From assembly GCA_031271375.1 (NCBI GenBank), contig JAISVU010000306.1:1-5027 (forward strand): a stretch of 5,027 nt of DNA, read 5' to 3'. The translations under genes and the position numbers were made by a program. This stretch comes from Clostridiales bacterium (GTDB lineage Bacteria; Bacillota; Clostridia; Lachnospirales; WRAX01). Positions 1 to 5,027 of this stretch are shown here, piece after piece. The number at the start of each line of letters is the position of its first letter. The first letter of the stretch is position 1. The notes below the pieces were generated by a model. It saw only the letters and a list, made by a program, of their open reading frames with translations, had not been told where the DNA came from and did no database searches.

Positions 1-51
1 CAGGAGATTGCGGGTCAAGCAACGTCATTGCGGGCCTGACCCGCAATGACG
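1..51. repeat. Dispersed-type palindromic repeat (ATTGCGGG family)
   Basis: CGTCATTGCGGG at 23-34 is exactly mirrored by CCCGCAATGACG at 40-51, giving 12-bp perfect arms around the loop CCTGA. A third, direct copy of ATTGCGGG lies at 7-14, exactly 20 bases before the one at 27-34, within GATTGCGGGTCAAGC. This looks like the remnant half of a second, near-identical unit. From general knowledge, GTCATTGCGGG(C/T)-type palindromes recur between genes of many bacterial genomes, and translate in spurious ORFs as VIAG...RND-like peptides, as happens here. The unit continues to or beyond the left edge. Confidence 0.75.
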
Positions 52-65
52 GATGGCGCGACGGC

Positions 66-80
66 GCGGCCTCTGGCCGC
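66..80. repeat. Short GC hairpin, 6-bp arms
   Basis: GCGGCC at 66-71 pairs with GGCCGC at 75-80 around the 3-base loop TCT. A further GC-rich imperfect palindrome (CGCGG...CCGCG, roughly 88-104) follows at once. It is part of the palindrome cluster and shows no sign of coding. Confidence 0.5.
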
Positions 81-103
81 TAACGGCGCGGGCTTTCGCC
101 GCG

Positions 104-124
104 AATGAATAATGAATAATGAAA
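104..124. repeat. 7-bp tandem repeat (AATGAAT, three units)
   Basis: AATGAAT, AATGAAT and AATGAAA follow each other without gaps at 104-110, 111-117 and 118-124; only the last base of the third unit differs. On the minus strand this reads as a TTCATTATTCATT run. It separates two GC-rich palindromic blocks and stands out as an AT-rich island. Confidence 0.75.
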
Positions 125-139
125 ACCTGAAACACGTAA

Positions 140-158
140 GGGCGGGGTAATCCCGCCC
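140..158 (-). terminator. Candidate weak terminator hairpin of the operon
   Basis: On the minus strand GGGCGGG-ATTAC-CCCGCCC forms a perfect 7-bp all-GC stem with a 5-base loop, about 84 bases after the HD stop codon. The following bases (TTACGTGTTTCAGGTTTTC) are T-enriched but lack a clean uridine run. Intrinsic termination is plausible rather than clear. It may instead be one more palindrome of the repeat cluster around it. Confidence 0.35.
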
Positions 159-173
159 GCAGATTCTGCGCCG

Positions 174-210
174 GTATGCGCCGGTTTCCCGCCTGCAGCC
201 CTGCGCATAC
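174..210. repeat. Inverted repeat, 8-bp arms
   Basis: GTATGCGC at 174-181 is the exact reverse complement of GCGCATAC at 203-210, with a 21-base loop. It lies about 32 bases after the HD stop codon in the direction of transcription, so it would form in the 3' end of the operon message. It overlaps a 10-base tandem duplication (TGCGCCGGTA/TGCGCCGGTT at 167-186). No T-run follows on the minus strand. Confidence 0.6.
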
Positions 211-241
211 GCTTGTGATATAGAGAAGACGAAAACGTTTA

Positions 242-1732
242 TCACGCTTTATACAGCATGATCTCCCGCATAAGCGACACCCTGGCGTTGCCCGCGCGGT
301 ACGCGCCGTCAAAGAACAGGAGCTTGTCGGCTTTTGAGTTGTCCAGGCGGCTCCTTGCGTCCTCAAACTCAATGTTCCAGCTTTCGATATCGGCGGTGAG
401 CCGGTATATCTCGCCGAAAATACCGGCGAGCACCATGATATAGTTGTTTACGATGCACTCGGCGTTGTAGCTGTCGAGAAAATCATCGTGATAGCCGCCG
501 CCCTTAGGAACCTTTTGGTTATAAAGCCACCCCGTGCGGAAGGTTTTTTCCGTCAGCTCTATGCCAAGCCATTCTACAGCCCGTTCCGACAATTTGTTGA
601 AAAAACCCAGCGCGTAGTCGAATTGAAGCATCATGCCGAAGCGCCTGCCGTAATCATCCCCGAACTCCCCGCGCAGGATTTCTTTGACTGACGCGATCGC
701 CGCGTCGTCGTCCAGCACTTTAATCACCTTGTCTTTAAGGGTTTTGGATAGGGCCGCGCCGTTTTCCACGGAATTGCCGAGGGTTTGCCTGGCGAGGCGG
801 CGGAAGCGGTGCGCGGCCTGTTTTTCAGCAAGGTTTTTCGCAAAACCGTAAGAATCGTACGAATCGGCGATTTGCAGCGCAAAGCGCAGATCTTCGTTTA
901 AGTATTCGCCCTGGAAGGAATACTTGCTTGCGGCAAAACCCAGCAGTTCTTCTATCTTGCCGTCCATATGCCCGGGCTGCGCCCATTGCCACGGCTGCTT
1001 CATAAACTTTGAATAGCCCGGCGTAAAGTTATTGATTGACACGATTATATCCGCAACGTTGAGCAGCCACAGATCGAAAACTGCTGTCTTTACCTTCGCC
1101 TTATCGCCGTTGAACAAGTCCTTAAAGCGCAGGACAACCCCGCTCATACTGAGCGTGCCGTTTTCGCCCGTGCCCATTGTGCCGATCAAATCGTGCGCTC
1201 CAATGGTCTCGGAGTAGAGAGACAGCTTCCCGGGCGATATCCGGCACTCTTTATACGCGCTGAAAATCTGCTCGAAACGGAAGCGGACAGAGGCCTTTGG
1301 CTCGGCGAGAAGGTATTTGCCGCCCATAGCGTGGCGGCGCGGGATGATGGCTTTGCCGATGTCGTGGTAATAGGCGATCATCATAATATCAAGCCTGCGC
1401 TGCGGCGAAAAGACGCGCTCAACATCGTTTTCGCCCTTAGGAAGCAGTTTGTCCATATGCTTTTCGGCGTATGTAACAATATGCGCCATCGCGGCGACGA
1501 CATTGGTAAAGTGACTTAAATTGCCCAGCGCGTCACGGTACTCAATCGCCTTTAGCTCTTCCGGCGTTTTACCGGCGAGCCGTCCAAACAAATCATTTAG
1601 CTGTTTGGTATACGGCAGCTTATGGCTTTGCCCGTTCACGGCGTATTGGCCCGTTAAGTAGGATTGGCGGACCGCTTCCATTGCGTCGGCGAACGCTTGG
1701 TCGCCGTTACGGTTAAACAGTGTCGGCAGCAT
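242..1732 (-). CDS. HD-domain phosphohydrolase
   Basis: Predicted metal-dependent phosphohydrolase, 496 residues from the ATG at 1732; a 14-residue longer form could start at 1774. The HD domain spans about residues 70-235. Candidate ligands are a first His (H74 in LSHFTN or H84 in MAHIV), H123-D124 in YYHDIGK, H134 in RRHAMGG, H180 in GAHDLIG and D228 in NVADI. The extra histidines between the HD pair and the last Asp are typical of bi- or trimetallic HD enzymes, including HD-GYP relatives, but no GYP motif follows. Residues about 236-496 have no family I recognise; they are largely helical and rich in aromatic residues, with no signal peptide or clear membrane segment. The gene is last in the cluster, 56 bases after the WYL stop, and ends TGA. 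In an operon with a RelA/SpoT synthetase, an attractive role is removal of the synthetase product, as HD-family alarmone hydrolases do. This is inferred from context; cyclic nucleotides, dNTPs or other phosphoesters are also possible substrates. Confidence 0.85.
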   Translation of the reverse strand: MLPTLFNRNGDQAFADAMEAVRQSYLTGQYAVNGQSHKLPYTKQLNDLFGRLAGKTPEELKAIEYRDALGNLSHFTNVVAAMAHIVTYAEKHMDKLLPKGENDVERVFSPQRRLDIMMIAYYHDIGKAIIPRRHAMGGKYLLAEPKASVRFRFEQIFSAYKECRISPGKLSLYSETIGAHDLIGTMGTGENGTLSMSGVVLRFKDLFNGDKAKVKTAVFDLWLLNVADIIVSINNFTPGYSKFMKQPWQWAQPGHMDGKIEELLGFAASKYSFQGEYLNEDLRFALQIADSYDSYGFAKNLAEKQAAHRFRRLARQTLGNSVENGAALSKTLKDKVIKVLDDDAAIASVKEILRGEFGDDYGRRFGMMLQFDYALGFFNKLSERAVEWLGIELTEKTFRTGWLYNQKVPKGGGYHDDFLDSYNAECIVNNYIMVLAGIFGEIYRLTADIESWNIEFEDARSRLDNSKADKLLFFDGAYRAGNARVSLMREIMLYKA

Positions 1733-1788
1733 TTCAAATCCCTCCCGGTATTTGTTATGTTTATATCTTAACATGGCGCTTGTTCATT
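1733..1788 (-). other. AT-rich spacer between WYL and HD genes
   Basis: This 56-base gap is clearly more AT-rich than its surroundings and reads TTAAGATATAAACATAAC on the minus strand before the GGGAGG ribosome site. TATAAA could be a -10 element, but I see no convincing -35 sequence 16-18 bases upstream of it. An internal promoter is therefore possible but poorly supported. Simple translational spacing is equally likely. Confidence 0.3.
1741..1746 (-). promoter_or_regulatory. Ribosome binding site deciding the start of the HD gene
   Basis: GGGAGG on the minus strand lies 8 bases before the ATG at 1732. The in-frame ATG at 1774 is preceded only by AACAAGCGCC, with no purine-rich Shine-Dalgarno sequence. 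The shorter 496-residue product is therefore preferred over the 510-residue version. Confidence 0.75.
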
Positions 1789-2802
1789 TTAATGCACAGG
1801 TAGATAATATTCCCCGGCTTTTTTTATATTTTCCGCAATTTCTTCCCGCAGCTTCTCAGGCCCGATCACCTTAGCCTGAGCGCCAAAGCCCAAAATCCAG
1901 CGGACGAACTTCTTGTTCAGCATTACGTTTTCGTCCAATGTGAAGGTGCCGTCGGCGTTGTCCCTGATAAAGACGTTTTTGCCGAGGCTGTCGAACACCG
2001 CGCTGATACAGCCGCGGTCAAAACGCACCTCAACCCGCGTGAGCTCGCCCCGGGACAGCTCTATCGCGCGGGCCAGGTATTCCGCCTCGTTAAACGGCCT
2101 GCCGTGGCCCATAATGTCCCTCAAGGGCGTGCGCAATTCATTGCTCTGGCGCAGATTGCAGATACGCTCGATACGGTAATGCGAAAAACTTTTTGAATCA
2201 AAGCTCCCTACGAGGTAGAGCTTGTCGTTCTGCCACAAAACCTTATACGGGCTTACCAAGCAGCCGTCGCGGACGACCTCGAACTGTTTATTCAGCGTAT
2301 ACTTGCGGTAATCAAAGAGTATCTTCCGGTTGCTTTCCATCGCCTGATGGATGTACTCCAGTTTGTCCAGCGTATCCATTCCTCCGCCGAGTTTGATCCT
2401 GCCCTCGACCGTATGCGCGTCGCTGAACTTTTTCTCTTTGCCGCCGCCTAAGCTATACAGTTTCTTGGCAAGCGCCTCGGATTCTTTTACGGAATCATAC
2501 CTTGCCGAAAGGATTGCGTTGACGACAATCTTTAACTCCGCCCGGGTCAGCTTTTCTTTGAACGTAACCTTATACGCCCTGAGGGATTTGTCATACAAGG
2601 CATTCAAGTTAGTGATTCTGTTAATTAAAAACAAATCCCGGTAGATGGTTCTGCGGTCGAAATCGCCCAGCAGCGTTACTTTATTAAGCCGCTCATTGAG
2701 CGTGCGCAGCGTGATTTCGCCGGCGCCCGCCGCGATGGATTCCAGTATTTCGTACAGAATAAGCAGCCTTTTTCTGGAATCGTCCAGATTTTCGCGTTCC
2801 AT
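1789..2802 (-). CDS. WYL-domain transcriptional regulator
   Basis: Complete 337-residue DNA-binding regulator, cytosolic. Residues about 8-80 form a DeoR-like winged helix-turn-helix, with the likely recognition region around DFDRRTIYRDL. Residues about 145-222 form the WYL ligand-binding domain: ILFDYRKY, SPYKVLWQNDKLYLVG and HYRIERI. The name-giving W-Y-L motif is degenerate here (KLYLVG), which is common. Residues about 253-333 form the C-terminal WCX-type extension, with VEVRF, RWILGFG and a final PEKLREEI helix. Length is normal for the three-part wHTH-WYL-WCX family. In characterised relatives (such as the defence regulators BrxR and CapW) the WYL domain is thought to bind a nucleotide or nucleic-acid ligand and alter DNA binding. 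Whether this one represses or activates cannot be read from the sequence. Its place between a synthetase and an HD hydrolase suggests it regulates this operon, but the operon promoter and any operator lie outside the window. Confidence 0.92.
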   Translation of the reverse strand: MERENLDDSRKRLLILYEILESIAAGAGEITLRTLNERLNKVTLLGDFDRRTIYRDLFLINRITNLNALYDKSLRAYKVTFKEKLTRAELKIVVNAILSARYDSVKESEALAKKLYSLGGGKEKKFSDAHTVEGRIKLGGGMDTLDKLEYIHQAMESNRKILFDYRKYTLNKQFEVVRDGCLVSPYKVLWQNDKLYLVGSFDSKSFSHYRIERICNLRQSNELRTPLRDIMGHGRPFNEAEYLARAIELSRGELTRVEVRFDRGCISAVFDSLGKNVFIRDNADGTFTLDENVMLNKKFVRWILGFGAQAKVIGPEKLREEIAENIKKAGEYYLPVH

Positions 2803-2810
2803 TTGCGCCT

Positions 2811-2816
2811 CTCCTT
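2811..2816 (-). promoter_or_regulatory. Ribosome binding site of the WYL regulator
   Basis: AAGGAG on the minus strand lies 8 bases before the ATG at 2802. It sits wholly inside the 20-base gap after the upstream TAA, which supports both the chosen start and translation from a shared transcript. Confidence 0.85.
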
Positions 2817-2822
2817 GCCCGG

Positions 2823-5027
2823 TTATTGTTTATGCAGATACAGCCCTGTTTTCTCAAAATTACTAAGCACGCTTTTGTCAAGGTACTGGTCGTCTTTCGA
2901 CAGCTCGTCCCACGCCACGATCAGGTTGTGGAGGAGCTTTTCGTTATCGCGTTTGGGATAATAGCACCACCCGGACATAACCCGCTCGGCGTTCCACCGG
3001 CCGTGCTCCGTCTTCGCCAAGAACTCCTGTTCTTCGGCCGTGAAGCTGTCAAACCCCAACGCCCCGTCTTTTTCATCGTTGAATACGTACCCCAGCGCGC
3101 CGAACACGATCGGCGCATACGCGGCTTGATCAAGGTTCGCTTTCTTGTACGTTTCCTTTAAATTCCCCCAAAGCGCCGCGCGTTCGCCAAAATCAACGGG
3201 GGTTTTACCGGGCTTCCAGTCCTTTGCGCGCTGATCGTTCACATATCTTTCATGGGCGTTCTTTGCCACGGCTTCGATCTGCTCCGCGCTCAGGTATGAT
3301 TCCCGCTTGGTAAACAGCCCTGCTAGGCTTTCGCGTTCGCAGGGAAGGGAACAGAATCCGCCGGTTTTGCGAATTTTGGCTTGCGTCGCGAAACGTATAT
3401 TCAAAGGCCTGCATGTGCTGATTACGCGTATCCCCAGGATAAGGGCGGCCTTAGCGAGAAGCTCCTCGTCGTCTTCCAGGAAGAGGTATCCCCGCGCTCC
3501 GATAAGCTCCTTAACGCGTCCCAGCGCGTCCCCGGCGTTCAGCCTGCGTATTTCGCGGCCTTTCGCGGACTCTTCCAGCACGGCGCAGCCGCGCGGAGTC
3601 CATACGGTTTCGGCGGGAATGACGGGCTCTCCATCATAAATGCGGTTGTAAACGATGTTCATCAGCTCATATAATAATGCGGGAACCGCGCCGCGCTTTT
3701 CGCGGAGGTAAGCCTTCTCGCGTTCCAAAATTTGCTGTACGCGGGCGTTTCCCTTTTCTGTTTCGGAGAGGTAGAACAGAAGGCCGTCGACGTAATAATG
3801 GGCGGATTGTTCTTCGCCGTTCAGCGCAAGCCAAAGCCTGCCCAGAGCGAAGTATACCTCGGGTTCGTTGACGCCGCCGCGCAGATGGTCCTCCGCAACG
3901 GAGACGGCGCCCTGCAGCAGGCTATGGTCTAAACCGGTATGCGAGAGAAGCTCCGCGCAGGCGTAAGGATTCGTGAAATCAACGCGCAGGGCCCTGTCAA
4001 GCCAGTCCCTCTTATGCGCGAGGGTTCCGGCGGTCAGCGCGATGAACGCGTAGAAGCGCCTCGCTTCCTGCCAAAGCTCGCTCCTGTCCGTCTCAAGCCA
4101 GACGTAATTGTCCAGCGCTTTGAAAATATAATCGTTCGCCTTGTTAATCTGCCGGTTCAAAGCCAGGAGCGCGAGCCCGTATTCGAACCAAAGGCGCGTC
4201 TGGTACATCGTGTCCAGCTTGAGCTCCCCTTTTCCCTCTTCCCGCACAAAGGGCTCAAGCAATGCGGCGATTTCGGGATATTGGCCAAGATTGCGGTGAT
4301 ACGCGGCCATTTTAAGGGCGTTCGTAAACCGCGTGAACGGATAGGTTTCCATAAAATTCATCGCCTTTAGGATTCGCAGCTCTTCCTCCGTTTGTTCCGC
4401 GCTCATATACGATTGCTGATGAAGGCTGTAGCGGTCGTACTTATCCACAAAGGCGCGGAGGTTGCTGTCTAGAACCTCGGCCATAGCCGCGATTTTGGAA
4501 CCCTCGCGCCAGTGTTCGTCCAAAGGCTTTACCGTGGATTTGTACAGGCGGTCGTGCAGCGTGTCGGCGTTGATATGCTGTGCAAGCGTGCGAACTTGAA
4601 TCTCCGCCTTCATCTTCGTTTCATTAAACCGGTATGTATCGATTTCAACACCCAGGATATTTGCGGTCTCCGGCTTTAGGGACACGATAAAATGCTGGGA
4701 TATGTAGCCGAACTGGTCGTTGCCGAGGCGCGACCCGGCGTTCTCGCTGTTTTCCCAGTCGATGTCAAAATACTGTTCAAGCAATTCGCAAAAATCCGCG
4801 ACCTGGCCCGTGGTTTGGAGGATTACTCTTGTGCCGCAGAGATCGGTCATCATTTTGAAATGGCTCTTCTTGTACTTTTCGGCTTTGCGGGCGCATTTTT
4901 CGGTAAAACTATCCGGCTTCTTCGCCCGCCCCTGTATCAGCACGGACGGGCATACCGGCTTTGACACGGATTCTAGCGCCTGCGTCAGCGTGTCGCACAG
5001 CGCGACGTAATCCTCACGGATATTTTC
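2823..5027 (-). CDS. RelA/SpoT-domain synthetase fused to helical solenoid and C-terminal RyR domain (5' end outside window)
   Basis: Probable (p)ppGpp-type or other pyrophosphokinase, cytosolic; no signal peptide or membrane segment is visible. The frame is open to the window edge, giving 734 residues (numbered from the edge), so the true start lies outside; the GTG at 4967 falls inside the synthetase fold. Residues 1-200 are the RelA/SpoT synthetase: GRAKK (R34, K36) and K44 as the basic substrate patch, TDLCGTRV with D62, GYISQH with Y108 and H112, AEIQVRT with E142, then LHDRLYKS. The two acidic catalytic positions known from RelA/Rel (Asp of DLxGxR, Glu of EIQxRT) are present. Residues about 220-440 are helical and TPR-like. 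Residues 475-565 are an unassigned alpha/beta stretch. Residues 582-734 are a prokaryotic RyR module: AHERY, W620xxL, then LAKTEHGRW, SGWCYYPKRD and AWDEL. No HD, TGS or ACT domain is visible, so it is not a classical long RSH enzyme. It ends TAA, 20 bases before the WYL gene. The domain calls are firm; substrate and biological role are inferred. Confidence 0.9.
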   Translation of the reverse strand, partial: ENIREDYVALCDTLTQALESVSKPVCPSVLIQGRAKKPDSFTEKCARKAEKYKKSHFKMMTDLCGTRVILQTTGQVADFCELLEQYFDIDWENSENAGSRLGNDQFGYISQHFIVSLKPETANILGVEIDTYRFNETKMKAEIQVRTLAQHINADTLHDRLYKSTVKPLDEHWREGSKIAAMAEVLDSNLRAFVDKYDRYSLHQQSYMSAEQTEEELRILKAMNFMETYPFTRFTNALKMAAYHRNLGQYPEIAALLEPFVREEGKGELKLDTMYQTRLWFEYGLALLALNRQINKANDYIFKALDNYVWLETDRSELWQEARRFYAFIALTAGTLAHKRDWLDRALRVDFTNPYACAELLSHTGLDHSLLQGAVSVAEDHLRGGVNEPEVYFALGRLWLALNGEEQSAHYYVDGLLFYLSETEKGNARVQQILEREKAYLREKRGAVPALLYELMNIVYNRIYDGEPVIPAETVWTPRGCAVLEESAKGREIRRLNAGDALGRVKELIGARGYLFLEDDEELLAKAALILGIRVISTCRPLNIRFATQAKIRKTGGFCSLPCERESLAGLFTKRESYLSAEQIEAVAKNAHERYVNDQRAKDWKPGKTPVDFGERAALWGNLKETYKKANLDQAAYAPIVFGALGYVFNDEKDGALGFDSFTAEEQEFLAKTEHGRWNAERVMSGWCYYPKRDNEKLLHNLIVAWDELSKDDQYLDKSVLSNFEKTGLYLHKQ

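Noticed and set aside
1..51. CRISPR array
   Set aside because: The repeated ATTGCGGG units are only 8 bases long, lie 20 bases apart and form one large palindrome; there are no regular repeats of 23-40 bases with unique spacers, and no cas gene.
23..51. Main operon terminator at the 12-bp inverted repeat
   Set aside because: It lies about 190 bases past the HD stop and is followed on the minus strand by TTGCTTGACCC, with no T-run. It is better explained as a dispersed repeat.
15..372. Two overlapping minus-strand frames (15-245 and 25-372) downstream of and overlapping the HD gene
   Set aside because: They translate the palindromic repeats (SVIAGQARND, SLFIIH), and one runs into the HD coding region in another frame. 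The pattern matches spurious ORFs over intergenic repeats.
242..1732. Cyclic di-GMP phosphodiesterase of the HD-GYP class
   Set aside because: The HD core is present but the downstream HHE...GYP signature is missing; GAHDLIGTMG occupies the region instead.
3939..4370. 143-residue plus-strand open frame, and other long plus-strand frames at 1193-1519, 2826-3161, 3307-3639 and 4720-5010
   Set aside because: All lie antisense to well-supported genes, have low-complexity Arg/Pro-rich or otherwise unrecognisable products, and are the usual by-product of GC-biased codon use on the other strand.
4965..4967. GTG as the start of the RelA/SpoT-RyR protein
   Set aside because: The frame stays open through 4968-5027, and those 20 residues (ENIREDYVALCDTLTQALES) fit the helix that precedes the GRxK motif in RelA/SpoT synthetases. 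No ribosome site precedes the GTG. The gene most likely starts outside the window.
2823..5027. Housekeeping long RelA/SpoT (Rel) enzyme
   Set aside because: The region after the synthetase has no TGS, zinc-finger or ACT domain, and instead a TPR-like solenoid and RyR module.

Overview
This window is a three-gene minus-strand cluster followed by a short repeat-rich intergenic stretch. By eye the DNA is slightly GC-rich. The purine-rich Shine-Dalgarno sequences (AAGGAG, GGGAGG) and the style of the WYL regulator fit an anaerobic Firmicute/Clostridia-like bacterium, possibly an uncultured one. That assignment is an inference and is weak, because no taxonomic marker gene is present.

Reading in the direction of transcription (right to left), the first gene (2823-5027, cut by the right edge of the window) encodes a large fusion protein. 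It has an N-terminal RelA/SpoT-type nucleotide pyrophosphokinase domain with its visible catalytic motifs intact. A long helical, TPR-like middle follows, then a short unassigned alpha/beta stretch, then a C-terminal prokaryotic RyR (ryanodine-receptor repeat) module. Twenty bases downstream is a complete WYL-domain transcriptional regulator (1789-2802). After a further 56 bases comes a 496-residue HD-domain phosphohydrolase (242-1732) with an H...HD...H...HD...D metal-ligand pattern.

The genes are tightly spaced, co-oriented and have good ribosome binding sites, so they are probably one operon. The combination suggests an alarmone-type circuit. The RelA/SpoT protein would make a pyrophosphorylated product when its RyR/solenoid part senses something. 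The HD protein could remove that product, and the WYL protein could sense a ligand and set expression. This resembles in outline toxSAS toxin/hydrolase-antitoxin pairs and nucleotide-centred phage-defence systems, but domain order, size and partners differ from the classical ones I know. The system-level function is inference only.

Positions 1-241 hold no credible gene. They are packed with palindromes and short direct repeats: a 12-bp-arm perfect inverted repeat built on CGTCATTGCGGG, a 7-bp tandem repeat, and several GC-rich hairpins. This looks like a dispersed intergenic repeat cluster. One hairpin could serve as a weak terminator for the operon.
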